In this document: one piece after another, positions 1 through 10,564 of the stretch
How the letters are laid out: every line of letters starts with the position of its first letter
Position numbering within the stretch: position 1 is the first letter of the stretch
From: Nereocystis luetkeana
Lineage: Eukaryota > Sar > Phaeophyceae > Laminariales > Laminariaceae
DNA length: 64,000 nucleotides
NCBI GenBank assembly: GCA_031213475.1
Contig: JARUPZ010000002.1
Coordinates: 9,565,949 to 9,629,948 of the forward strand
Direction of reading: 5' to 3'
The notes under the pieces: model-generated
What the model saw: the letters and a program-made list of their open reading frames with translations, nothing else
Told to the model about the DNA's origin: nothing
Database searches by the model: none
Translations under genes and position numbers: made by a program

Positions 1-1018
1 CGTCGAGGTAGGCCACCACCTGTGCCAAATCTTTTTTATGACTTCGTTAATCACATTGGCGAACTAGCCGGGCGAAGCACGGCTGGCCTGAGGCATGACG
101 AGCCACTCGTAGAGGCCCGCGGGAGTGCATAGCGCGGTTAGAGGAACGGTGTCCTTGTGTGCGGTAATCCGGTGGAACTAGGAGACCAAATCAAAGAGGG
201 AAAACCCGCGCCTTCCCCAGGGAGTCAAGGACTTGGTCCACGCGAGGAATAGGCAGCTGGCAAAGGATGCTGATCTGGGTGAGTTTCTTGTAAATCATGG
301 TGATCCGAACGCCTCCAGGCTTCTTCGGGATGATCACCAGCGGGCTCGAGTACGGAGAGGTCGAGTGCTGGATCAGGCCTGCCGCAAGGTACTGGTCTAG
401 GGTGGCCTCAACTTCCCTGGCCATGATGGGGTTGATGCGGTCCGGCCGGGACGTGACAGGAGCGCTTCCTTCGGGGACCGAAATCACGGAAGGTATCAAG
501 GAGCAGGAACCAAAATCCGACTTGGACTTCGAGAAAACATCAGGAAATTCGCAGAGGACGTCCTCCAGTTGTTCGATGGCCTCCGGGGTCCAATCCGTGC
601 CGTGAAGGTCAAAATCCACCGCTCGCAGATGTAACGGCAAACGTATCCAGACGCGCAGGAACGTGGCGCGCTGTTCTGGACTCAAACCCTCGAGCAGGGC
701 AGGTGAGGGCGAGGCTGGAGCAGCGAGAGGTGAAGCCGTAACTGCTGAGACCGGGGGCACCTCAGATAGGCCGGAGGAAGGGTTGGAGGATCGGTGATCG
801 TGCTGTAAAACGTCTAGCGGGGCGCTCATCTGTGGGGCGTGGGCGACTCCGAAGATGTCCCCTAGCTCCAGATCCGTCACTCCAACGAGGGGAAATACCT
901 GTCGCCCGGAGGCGACGAAGTGCTCCTCGACCGAGGGTAGGTCGGGCTGGGGCATCATGTCACCCAAGTATGCCCGGTGAGTGCGGGGAGCCATCGCTGC
1001 GAACCAAGTTGACTGCAA
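1..1018 (-). pseudogene. Ty3/gypsy-type reverse transcriptase remnant (pol fragment)
   Basis: The minus strand encodes a retrotransposon pol segment. A linker is followed by 'EVEATLDQYLAAGLIQHS', 'SPYSSPLVIIPKKPGG' and 'VRITMIYKKLTQ', which match the start of Ty3/gypsy reverse transcriptases. It continues below position 190 with degraded palm and finger motifs (R-V-F-P-L-F-D-L, then T-A-H-K-D-T-V-P-L, then E-W-L-V-M-P-Q). At least two in-frame stops lie between 1 and 190. The expected Y-x-D-D catalytic block near position 1 is unreadable in this frame, so the copy is dead. RNase H and integrase would lie beyond the left edge of the window. Protease and NADAR remnants on the same strand lie just upstream (1470-2240). 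Recognition rests on conserved RT motifs; the element boundaries are not visible. Confidence 0.85.
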
Positions 1019-1319
1019 GGAGTTGAGGATCGTTGGGCAGGGTGACGCCTACAGCGTTCTCGTTGCGTAGATGGAAACTTCCACCCGACACAGCGGGTCG
1101 ATGGCGTAAACGGACATGCCTGTCGGGGCGTGGTGAAGTAACTCCAGCTCGCCAGAAACGCGTTGGTCCGACGGCCAAGGAGGCAGAGAGCGGTAGGATC
1201 GGCTATTGAAACGTGTCCAGCTGCCATTTCCCAGCAGTATTGCATGTTGCGTCTCGAAGGGGGGAACCACGCAGGCCCAAACTGCAAGGGAGCACGTAGG
1301 CCGATCTTCTCGAAAAAAC

Positions 1320-1682
1320 TCAGCGCCCAGGCGTAAACTCGTCGAAGTTTTCAGGCGGACCGATTCGCCAAAGCCCTCTCAAGAACGAGGGGCGCCTTTC
1401 TGCTCGCACGTGATGGATGCCGCACCAACCGAGAGCATGACCCAAAACATCTCGTTTGATGAAAATCTGTCGGGAACCAGTGTCGAGAAGCGACACACAA
1501 CCAAAAGGGCGAGAGCGCGAGAGCGCCAGCTCCGCTGTGAATCGCGATTTTGGTTGTAAAAGAGGCGTCGTCGAGGGTAATGGTGCCCCGGACGAGGCAG
1601 GGGCCGTGTTCTGACAGCGCGCAGAAGGGGTCGACACTAGATGCGACAGACAAAACCTCGGGACTGAGGCCAGCAGGCGCAT
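1320..1682 (-). pseudogene. retroelement aspartic protease remnant
   Basis: A minus-strand frame contains 'VSLLDTGSRQIFIKRDVL'. This is the retropepsin-type active-site signature, hydrophobic-hydrophobic-D-T-G-S, with the catalytic Asp at about 1484-1482. A neighbouring frame over the same DNA reads 'FTTKIAIHSGA', so the original reading frame is probably disrupted by indels. It lies between the NADAR remnant (higher coordinates) and the reverse transcriptase (lower coordinates), the usual gag-protease-RT order of a Ty3/gypsy element on the minus strand. No intact open frame joins the pieces. Confidence 0.6.
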
Positions 1683-1829
1683 TACTGTAGGAAAACAGGT
1701 CTAAAAGGGAGGACCTGGGCATGCGCGGGCCACGGCCAAAGGGCGGGGCGGCACTGGTGAAATCTCATGAATTCCGTCGGACGCGGTCGAAGTGCAAAAA
1801 TTGATGAGAGGAGGCGGGGTTTTGCCAGA

Positions 1830-2257
1830 CAGGCTTCACTTGCGCGAATGGTGTCGCGATCGTCGGAAAGAGCTTTCCCGGGCATTTATTTCCTCACCCC
1901 CGAGAAGAGTCTTTGGGCGTCGGGGGTGTCCGACCGGAGGATGATGCCCAACACGGGGTCAAAAAGGTTGGCTGCAGCCAAAAGCTTGGTGCCAGTGCTC
2001 AATAGATGCTCCGTCATGGCCATGTCCAGTGTGAACTTGGCGAAAGTGCCAGCAAAGACGGCGTCTTCCCGAAAGCGGTCCCAGATAGCGCAGTCGAAGT
2101 TATGCACGCCTCGACCGATGCTATTTGTGCTCGTGTGAGTCTGGCGACGACACTCCGCTGCGCCTTTGTCCTGGAAAAGGCGATCCTTTTCAGCCATCGT
2201 GTACTGCTCCGCGCCGGAACATGACACATCATCAACGACAGTGACGACGGGGACCAC
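1830..2257 (-). pseudogene. degraded NADAR (YbiA-like) domain beside the retroelement
   Basis: The minus-strand frame reads 'GVHNFDCAIWDRFREDAV', then 'GTFAKFTLDMAMTEHLLSTG' and 'DPVLGIILRSDTPDAQ'. A frame change near 1885 is followed by 'GKALSDDRDTIRASEA'. This order matches the NADAR fold: R-x-V-x-x-F-D, W-D-x-x-R-E, K-F-t-q-n, L-L-x-T-G, D-x-x-W-G-i-G-l, and the final N-x-L-G-x-x-L-x-x-v-R. Here the WGIG motif is changed to LGII and the last helix is in another frame, so the copy is probably non-functional. NADAR proteins act on ADP-ribose-type or riboflavin-pathway compounds. Its position immediately upstream of protease and RT remnants on the same strand suggests it was carried by, or fused to, the retroelement, but chance adjacency is not excluded. 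Confidence 0.6.
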
Positions 2258-4543
2258 TGCGAAAACTAGGAGGGGGGCTTCCCGAACAATACCACCCGCT
2301 CCGTTGAATACTCGAGAGCAGGGTCAAAGGCAGACGGTGGCCGCAGTTGCGGTGTGTGGGCAAAGGGAGTAGGCTTTTCTGAGAACACTGAGCCCCTGGT
2401 GCACGAGGCGAGTCCGGTTCCGCGTATACTGGCTTCACTGATGTACTCAGTAAAGTGGCAAGCTCTCGAGTTACTGTACCGGTTGAAACGTTAGCTAGAT
2501 ACAGTAGTAGATACAGTAGTAGTAGTAGTAGTAGTAGTAGTAGCCCTTGGCGCGCAAATCGCAATTGGACCCGTACATCATGGTATTTAAAGTACCCCTG
2601 TTTCCCCTATATTGTTAAGGAAGCGTGTTTCTGATGAAAGGCACCAAGCAGATCATTTTTTTGCCGGCAGTTCTCCATGAAACGGCAATCGAGGAAGGCA
2701 CACGGCCTCACTCACGATCATGGGGTGAGCCTCTCAGCAAGCCCCCTTTTTCTCCTGGCGGCGCCTCAACCAGGGCCCGGACAGTCACCAACCGAGGCAT
2801 GGGGCGATCGGCTCTCTCCAGCCAGCCCTTCTCGCTCAGCTGAAAAATAAATTAGTAGCCCTGCCCTCTCCAAACTACTTCCGAACAGCAAAAAAAACAC
2901 GTCGAAATCACAACTGACTGCTGTTAACAAATGCGGTAACCGCGCCCCCTCCATAATTTTGCTACTGTTGAGACCGCCGTTTACAGAACTGTAATCGTGA
3001 AATTAATATGTACCACCATATGATGGAGTATCACGAGCAAAAACGTGAAGCTACGAACTATTTGTTTTGGAAATTTTAGGCCCCGCCTTTTGGCGACATC
3101 GACATCGACAACGACATCGCATGGCCTTGCACCCTTCACGGTCTCGCTGCCGCCCTTCCCCGCCCCCGACGGCTGCATCAACGCCGTCCTGAACAACCAA
3201 AGGGCTTATACCAAACGAACCACCTGAGGAGAGGGAGCGACATGTACGGTTGCGTATATACCTGGTACCTGGTACGTAACACGTGCGAAAAGTAATAGTT
3301 TCCTTTCGTACCACTAGTCGTACAACAAGGCCGCGTCCCACCAGAATGCGGGCAGGCGGCAGGACCCTTGGCTGCGTATCATACACCGGCGAAATTCCGC
3401 GCGATGAATTGCAGCGCTCGCATTTAATTATAACTTTCGATGAATAATGGGTAGGATTCCGTTCACTACTCGTATCGTTCTCGGGTAGCCCCCCTTACCC
3501 CCCCCCGCCCCCCCCCCCTCCCCACCCCCCTATTGAGAATAGACAGCATGCCCCCTCTAAAGAAATGGACTTCGTTCCTCCCTTCTCCCTCTCTTCTACT
3601 TTCTACACGCCACCACCCTCGTCCCCCACGCCCGACTCCCTCCGCGCCTGCACAGGCCAGGAGAGCTCGCGCAACCGCCACCTCCTTTCAGCGCGAGACA
3701 GGTCGACCATAGACCACGCAATCCCTTCTGAACGGTGTGGCGTGCCAAAGCCCCCGTGTCACGGCGCTCACTTGAAAAAAAAAACAGATTCATTCCCTTC
3801 TCCGCACGTTTCGGTATTTCAGACAAGCGCAGGCGCCGGCGCTGCCGCCTCCTTCGCCGTTGCGACTGGGCGTAGTAGCGGCGTGCCAGCCTTCGCATCT
3901 TGCTCGCCCCCCCCCCCTCGGCTGGTGGACAAGGCGAACCGCCAAGACAAGCCCTTAGACGCCGCCCGGGAGAATCGCGGAAGCAGCGACTTGTCGACGT
4001 CCTTGTAAAGACGGGACCCACAAACAGGACGTACACGACGCGCGAAAGGAAAACAATCGGAGTGAGAGCGAGCGCCTCGAGCACGCGCGCGCACGCGGCG
4101 GGGGGTTACTTTGGAAACACGGGAAACAGAGCGGCGGCCGCTTTACCACAGCCCAACCGCGGTCACGGGGTGCATGTCTGCCGCGGACCGAGTGGTTCGT
4201 TCGTTTATTCGCATGACCGACGCCGACGTCGGCGCCTTGATGATTATGAGACCTTCCTGCGCGCAGCACATTCTGAGCTACCTTCGAATAAAGTGGTTGC
4301 ACGTGAGAGGACAGACGCATTTTATTCGTGGGCGTGACCACGCAAGTACGCACACAGCGCCTCTTACGATACGACAAGACAAGAAAAGCGTCAAAACCGT
4401 CGAGAGTCGACTATAAATAGACTTGGGAGGCACTACACGCGGGCGTGGCGCGGAACAAGCACAGGCGCAGGAGAGGGACCGCGGAGGATGGGGTAGGTGA
4501 AGAGGTGCCAAGCGGTGGAGGCACTCGCAGGAGTCCATTGAAA
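2258..4543. other. gene-free stretch between retroelement and kinase gene
   Basis: I see no recognisable coding sequence here. It contains a (GTA)n microsatellite at about 2501-2543, a doubled TACCWGGTA palindrome at 3259-3274 and a C-rich run at about 3489-3530. Open frames in it are GC- and CT-rich low-complexity sequence with no known motif. The 3' UTR of the minus-strand kinase gene should lie just below 4544. Confidence 0.6.
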
Positions 4544-7077
4544 TCAGAGCCTGGTCGGATGAACAAGCTGCGCCCCTGCCGCCTGGTACTGCGCAGCCTT
4601 CAGAGGCACACGCACATAAGTCTTTTTCGCGGTACATAGGAAATACACCCGTCATCAACAATAGCAGTAGCACCGCGATTCCGCACCACACCCGGTTCAT
4701 CCCCTCGTGTCTCCCGGAGGCGATACCTTCTAGCCATATCCACCCCAGCCTATAAATAAATACGTCGGCCGTTCACCGCCCAAAGCATCTCCCTCAACTC
4801 ATGCCCAACTCACCAAGTGAGAACAGACCCCCCTCAAGTTCGCCACCATTCTGAGCACCGGCACCATAGCCTGCGGCAGCCTCCTCACCGCCATGCCCTT
4901 CAGCAGCTGCCCACCCCCACCCCCCACCAAATCCAAAGCCTCCTCCCGCTGGGTGTCGAACAGTCCCCGCAGAAGCATTACGTGGGTCAAAGGCGCCATG
5001 GGCGACGGTGAAGGTGGAGGCACCTCCCCGCCCCCATTCTCCTCCTCCTTCTTCTCTTCCTCCTCCTCCTCCTCCTCCTCCTCCTCCTCCTCCCCTTCCT
5101 CCTCTCCCTTCTCCTCCCCATCGTTCTTAGCCATATCCTCCTCCACTTCCGCCGCATTCTCCCCCCCCTGCTTATCGTCCCCGTTGACTTCTCCGTCCAA
5201 GCCTCCGTTTTTCTCTCCCTCGTCCGGCGTCTCGCCTAGCGCCGCGTCGAGAGCGCTTTCGGCGGCGCTTGCCACCGCCCCGGCCGCCGCTTGCTCCGCG
5301 GTCCAGTCACCGTAGGAAGCCGAGGACGCCCACGCGACGCCGCCGGCGGGAGGCAAGTCGATCACCAACCCCACGCCTTCCATGGCGGCTCTGGCCTTAA
5401 TCTCGGCGGCCTCCGACGGGCTCGCGGCGTCCTCCCCCTTGAGCTCCGCCATGGTGCGGTACAGGCGGCAGAGGGATCGGCGTTGGTCTTCGGTGAGCTT
5501 GTTCACCGAGGAAAGGTCCGTCAGCCCCACCTGTCCAAAAACAAAAGCGACGACGATTCAGGGCGGAGTGACAAAACTATCAGCGACAAACGGACATACA
5601 CCGATATGCCAGCAGCCACCGGTTTCAAAACAGGCACAACAACGTCTGGGAAAGAAAAAAAACGGGCATTCCGGCAACAACACAACAGAACGACACGTAC
5701 GGGAGCCCCGCCCTTTCAAAACCTCCTGCATCAAAGGCGTACACCCCTGTGCAACAACGCGTGCGCCGACACAAAGAAAGAAAACGAGCAAAAAGCACGT
5801 ACGGCAATTCGAGTGAACGAAAACGATTACGTGCCCAATACTACTCTTTATCCACCCTTGTTACCTCTCAACACCGGCTTGCTTTGTACCTGGCCGCTGT
5901 ACATGTACAGAAGGTTCTCCGGCGTGGGGTTCGAGGGAAAACATCCGTCCGCGAGGCACATCTGCCCGAACGCCGTGAAGACGCTGTCCACAAACCGGCC
6001 CCTCTCCTTCCCCCCCTGCGGCGCCGCGTGCTCCATCACGTACGTGTCGGAGACGTCCACGCCGCGAAGGGCCGTCGTCACCAGAATCCCGGGCCGAGCG
6101 AGGGCCCCGAGCTCCGCGCAGGACACCACCTCCGGCACGCCCACAGAGGAGCCGAGCATCCCCGCCTGGGCCAGATTTGACCGCACGCTCTCGATGCTCT
6201 CCGCCTCCGACCGTAGGTCTCCCGCCCGCGCCACGGCCGCGGCGACCTCCGACACGACGCCAGACGTATCGAGGTCGACCTCGGCCTTGAAGGTCATGCG
6301 GCGGAGCACTTTTCGAGCCGCGGCGACGTCATCCTCGGCGAGCAAGAGCTGCCGCGGCACGGTCCTCTTCACCACGACGGGCTGAAGTGCCGGAGGCGTC
6401 CGAGCCTGGAGAGACGCCTCCGCCGCCGCATCGACCTCGAGGTCATCGACGGGGTCTGGAGCCGCCCATACCGCAAGGCGTTTCCGACCCAACGTGGTGG
6501 CGGCGGCAGCAGCGGCAGCATCATCGTCGTCGCCGCGGCCGTCGCCGTACGGGAGCTCGGCCAGGGCGTGGTACGACTTGGTGAGGGTCGAGCCCCGAGA
6601 CGCGATGGTGGTGATGTTGTGGAAGCGAATCAGGGGGCCATCGGCGGGCACCGACCCCGGCGCCTCCTCCTGCTGCGCCGGTCCGTCCTGATGAACGCCT
6701 CCCTCTTCCTTGCCGTCCGGAGCGCTCGCCGCATCCAACACCTCCACGACCACGCCGTCTTCCTGCTCGGGATCCCCCTCCAGAATTTCAAGCAGCCGGG
6801 CCTCCTCTGCCGCGATCTCCTTCGCCTCGCGCTCTCGAGCCCTGCGAGACCGGCGCGGTTTCCGCTTCTTCTCGTGCTTCGCGGTCGGAGTTCGGCCAGC
6901 GGAGGCGTTCATCAGCTTCCCTCCCAGCTGCCCGACCCTGCGGACGACTCGGTGAGGTATCCTCCAACCGAGAAACCCGGGGCCGAGGGGGCAGTCGTCC
7001 CCGGGACGCACGCGCCTTGCTCTGGTGCCGAACTCCTGCTTGAGCCGTCTGTCAAGACGACGGAAGGTACCCCACCC
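4544..7077 (-). CDS. ABC1/UbiB-like (ADCK-type) protein kinase homologue with degenerate active site
   Basis: Model: exons 7077-5890, 5530-4814 and 4588-4544, all joined in phase 0. Donors are CAG|GTACAA and TTG|GTGAGT; acceptors are GGACAG and GCGCAG. About 649 residues; the first in-frame ATG is at 6912-6910, so the true start may be there or in an upstream exon. A basic, low-complexity N-terminal half precedes 'MTFKAEVDLDTSG' and 'DLRSEAESIESVRSNL', then 'VGVPEVV', the UbiB-type N-lobe and linker. The family's H-x-D-P-H-P-G-N block is replaced by F-P-S-N-P-T-P-E-N (5937-5914): Asn is kept, His and the first Asp are lost. The DFG-like block is 'GLTDLSSVNKL', keeping Asp (5518-5516). An acidic Glu-rich insert splits the C-lobe. 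No K-x-G-Q motif is seen. ABC1 kinases act in mitochondria or plastids on quinone and lipid metabolism. The last 45-nt exon is the least certain. Confidence 0.7.
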
Positions 7078-7306
7078 CTGATTTGAACGAAAGGGCAAAC
7101 GGAAAGTATGGCGCCTTAGGAGGGGACGGAGGACGGGCGGGGGAAGTTTCCCGTGCGAAATACCAACGATGACGGGCGGGGGGGGGGCGAGGGAAGCTTC
7201 CGGTGCGAAACGCCAACGATGTTTCTTCGTTCGGGTTGCGACTCAACACGAAGAGCGGCTTGCTCCCGACATTGACAAAACACACCCTACCAAGGTTTTC
7301 AGGAAG

Positions 7307-7838
7307 AGCTGGTAAGACCAACTCTTGTGGGGAAATATCTCTGAGCTTTCAGAACTGGGTTTTTAGGCCGAATATATACGCGTTTTACTCGGCGGGAAAA
7401 GCCAAGAACACCGATAGACTCCTCGAAATGCTCCCCGTAGTTTTCCGCGAGCTTTCAGGGACAATTTCCCGTTTCTCCGGAGTCCTAGTTTATATTTTGG
7501 GCCAGCCAATCAGCTTTCTCTGGAGGCTCAGAAATAAGGCTGTTGGTCAGAACTGGAGCCAGGAATAATGGATCTTTGACGATTTTTGAAGAAAAATCAT
7601 ATTGTCCTCAGAGCTGGAAATATGGACGAACAGTCCAACTACGACTCTGGAGAAACGGAAAAGTGTTATTTATATAGAAACCTCTCGGAAAACTAAAGGG
7701 GCATCCTGAGGAGTCTAGGAGTCTACCGGTGTTTTCGACAGTCCAGTCGAGTGAATCGCCGGTTATCGGCAAGACAAAGCCAGTTCTGAGACCCCTTCGA
7801 AAAATTAAAATTCCCATAATAGTTGGTCTAACTACAGC
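7307..7838. repeat. ~530-bp foldback element (long imperfect hairpin)
   Basis: The left arm (7307-about 7515) and right arm (about 7610-7838) are imperfect inverted copies. Matching blocks include GACCAACT, TCAGAACTGG, AACACCGRTAGACTCCT, TAGTTTTCCG and CCGTTTCTCC, in mirrored order. The loop is roughly 95 bases. It ends only 8 bases before a separate MITE copy. No coding capacity is seen. Confidence 0.65.
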
Positions 7839-7845
7839 GTTCTGC

Positions 7846-7956
7846 TATTACGGGGGGCCATAGTTAATAGGACCTGTGGTATACACAAAAACCTATATAT
7901 TTAACCATTTTCCCTGACAATATTTGGTCCTATTAACTATGGTCCCCCGTAATAGA
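7846..7956. mobile_element. MITE copy (family M1), 111 bp
   Basis: The ends are inverted repeats of about 30 bases, starting CTATTACGGGGG and running to AGTTAATAGGACC, with 29 of 30 positions matching. The interior carries ACAAAAACCTATATATTT. The same ends and interior recur at 30241-30457, 57796-57908 and 58184-58296, with decayed ends near 54130-54290. Too short to code; presumably mobilised by a transposase elsewhere. No clear target duplication. Confidence 0.8.
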
Positions 7957-9477
7957 AACAAAAAACGAAAACTGCCGAGGTCCACCTTCCGCGTCTCCGA
8001 AGGCGCGAACCTCTTTTCAAGCATGGCTCGACGGAAAAAGAGCACGCAACTAACCGCCAGAAGCGGCACGAGCATTACAAGGGAACTATTTATGTATACA
8101 CACTCGTACGGTACGACGAACGCGAATGCACGACAGAAACTCGCCTTTTCCACGCGCACGGGCGGGCTGCAATCGGACCAATGAGGCACGTGACACCCTC
8201 CGGCGAAAAGGGCCGCCTGGAGGCAAAGGTCCGGGAACAGCCCCTGCACGCTTCGAGCGGCGTGGGCGGTGTTTTGCACGATGACTCCCAGCGGCGACGC
8301 GCTCTGCGCCACCCAGTTAGGCTTGTGAATTCTCATGAACCGAAGCTGATGCAACCGTTGTGGTAGATTGTGAAATCATGGAACCAACCCCAACCCCGTC
8401 GTCGCCACCGCCGCCGACATCCCAATCGCCATCGGAACCGCCGCCACCCGCCCCCACGACGAATCGCGTGTTGTGTTGTATCGTGCACATGCGGTGACGG
8501 CAGAGGCACGCGCGAGGTGGTAACATGGTGCCCAAGGTATAAGAACAGACCGTACTACTGCTGTACGCTCCGCGGGTGGTGGGGGCAAGATGGTGTCAAA
8601 ATATAGTATTACCATGCGGGTTATGTTGCGCGACAATACTTGTTAATATTGTTCGTTTTTTATTTTCAGTTTTGTACATGGTACATGGTATACGTTTCGC
8701 AACGGTTCGAACAACGGTGAAGGAAGGAGCAAGCAGGACCGGCCGGGTTTCATGGAAAGATTTGCCAGCAATGACTCGCCGTTGGCCAATTGACCACCCA
8801 GCGTTGCCACCCCCCCCCCCCTTTCCCCCTTCCCTCCCTCCCTCCCGACATTCGAGGTAACGGCAGAATAAGATTGGCGCCGCAAACACCGAGTCTGCTG
8901 AGCAAAGGACAGCACGGCTCTCGCCCACTCGGCGAAGCTTACTTAACCAGGCTCTCGCTCGCTCACTCGGCGAAGCGTACTCAGCCCTTTTTATTGTTGC
9001 ACTGTACATCAACCTACAGTAAGACATGTTACTCTGATTCCACACATATTTTCTCCACAGCCGGCGTGCAGTCCTAAAGGCCTCGAGGGGAGGTCTTTTG
9101 GGGCGTCGTTGCGTGCCCGATGTTCTGCTACGGTCGAGAGAAACACGAGCGCAAGTCTCTCGCTATGCTATACTACCAGATCCCGGGTATAGAACAGCTC
9201 ATACGAAAGGGTACCAAGTATGTCTCAAGTATTTCTTGCATTTTCGAAAAAAAAATTCACGTGGCTGGTCAGTTTCTTTTAAGGTGTGTGTGTGTGTGTG
9301 TTTTTTTTTGTTTTTGTTTTTTTTAATCCTCCGGCGGATTGGTAAAAATAAAGCTTAAGCTCACCACACTTCTCACGTTTCCAATTTCGCGTCGTGTGGC
9401 AGTTTAACCTATAGCTCCCGTAGCAAGGTGTTGTTCGTGTTTTTCTCTTTCCGGACGACCCAGGCCAATCTTGCCCC

Positions 9478-9645
9478 GCGCCGCACCACACCGCACCGCA
9501 CCACACCGCACCGCACCGCACCGCACCGCACCGCACCGCACCGCACCGCACCGCACCGCACCGCACCGCACCGCACCGCACCGCACCGCACCGCACCGCA
9601 CCGCACCGCACCGCACCGCACCGCGCCGCACCGCGCCGCACCCCG
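9478..9645. repeat. (CCGCA)n pentanucleotide satellite
   Basis: About 33 units of CCGCA in direct tandem, with a few variants (CCACA, CCGCG) at the edges. All six frames stay open for long distances because the unit contains no stop; these frames are not genes. Confidence 0.95.
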
Positions 9646-9778
9646 AATGCCTGTATCCGCATCCGTTACGTGTCCTTGTTAGTTTGTACTTTTGCATTTT
9701 TCTTCCATGGAGACGTCTAGTGTTTTGTTTAGCAGCCCGTTTTTGTGCCGACGGGCTAGACTTCAGTGAAGAGGGCTA

Positions 9779-9803
9779 TACGTCGTCATCATCATCATCA
9801 TCG

Positions 9804-9862
<59 letters not shown>

Positions 9863-9893
9863 GTCATCGTCATCATCATCATCATCGTCATCG

Positions 9894-9933
<40 letters not shown>
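9779..9933. repeat. (ATC)n trinucleotide microsatellite
   Basis: About 50 units of ATC/TCA with several ATC-to-GTC changes. It is immediately followed by a TACCTGGTA palindrome (9937-9945). Confidence 0.95.
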
Positions 9934-10066
9934 GTATACCTGGTAGATCTTAATTTTATAACATATCTATACGTATGGTACTGTAACACGAACGCCATCA
10001 AGCCAATGACACCATCGTTGGCGACTCTCGATCGTCCCGGCACCCGAAGACACCACACCATAAACG

Positions 10067-10176
10067 CACAGACAGACAGACAGACGGACATACATACATA
10101 CAGACAGACAGACATACAGACAGACAGACAGGCACACAGACAGACAGACAGACAGACAGACGGACAGACAAACAGA
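10067..10176. repeat. (CAGA)n tetranucleotide microsatellite touching a predicted splice donor
   Basis: Tandem CAGA units with CATA and CGGA variants. Its right end abuts the minus-strand exon end at 10178, so the donor bases (GTCTGT) are made of repeat sequence. Confidence 0.9.
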
Positions 10177-10177
10177 C

Positions 10178-10564
10178 CTGATAGCGCAGCCTGAACAGCG
10201 TCGCCCTCACGAACAGCCGACGCCACGCCCTAAACCGCAGCGCCCGCAGCGCAGTGCCCACGAGGGCGAGGTGCACGGAGGGGGACCCGAGCAGCAGCCT
10301 GCCCTCGTCCTTGCAGAACGTCTCGACCCCGCCTTCGTGAGACCGTGCCACCGCAGCCACCACGTAGGCCACGTTGACGCCGACGATAGCCTTGGGCGGC
10401 AGGAACAGGCCGAAGCCGGTAGCCAGCGTGGCGTAGGCGAGGTAGCCCGGGGCTTTCCTGCCGACCTCCTCGGCCAGGGGGATGACTGTCGCTGACGCGT
10501 TGAAGCCGGTGTGCTTGAAGGGGTCCCAGAAGGAGAAGCTCTCATCGTCGAAGCTCACCTTCAC
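10178..10564 (-). CDS. internal exon of a predicted membrane protein (gene unassigned)
   Basis: A 387-nt minus-strand open exon, phase 0 at both ends, has acceptor CCTTTCAG|GTGAAG and donor TATCAG|GTCTGT. It encodes 'FSFWDPFKHTGF' then a hydrophobic stretch of about 40 residues around 'GYLAYATLATGFGLFLPP' and 'IVGVNVAYVVAAVA', which could span a membrane once or twice, and a basic tail around 'RALRFRAWRRLFVRATLF'. I do not recognise the family. The strand and phase would allow splicing to the kinase exon that begins at 7077, which would make the kinase membrane-anchored, but a 3.1-kb intron separates them and the donor is weak. It may be part of a separate gene whose other exons I could not find. 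Confidence 0.4.

Larger units (their letters stand above)
7078..10177. other. repeat-rich stretch upstream of the kinase gene (possible 3.1-kb intron)
   Basis: This is either 5' flank or an intron, if the exon at 10178-10564 belongs to the kinase gene. It holds a ~530-bp foldback element (7307-7838), a MITE (7846-7956), a (CCGCA)n tract, an (ATC)n tract and a (CAGA)n tract. No other coding exon was recognised. Histidine-, arginine- or proline-rich open frames across the microsatellites are artefacts. Confidence 0.6.

Noticed and set aside
9428..9953. Long open frames rich in His, Arg, Ser or Cys-Gly-Ala-Val-Arg
   Set aside because: They are translations of the (CCGCA)n and (ATC)n arrays, open because the units lack stops in those frames.
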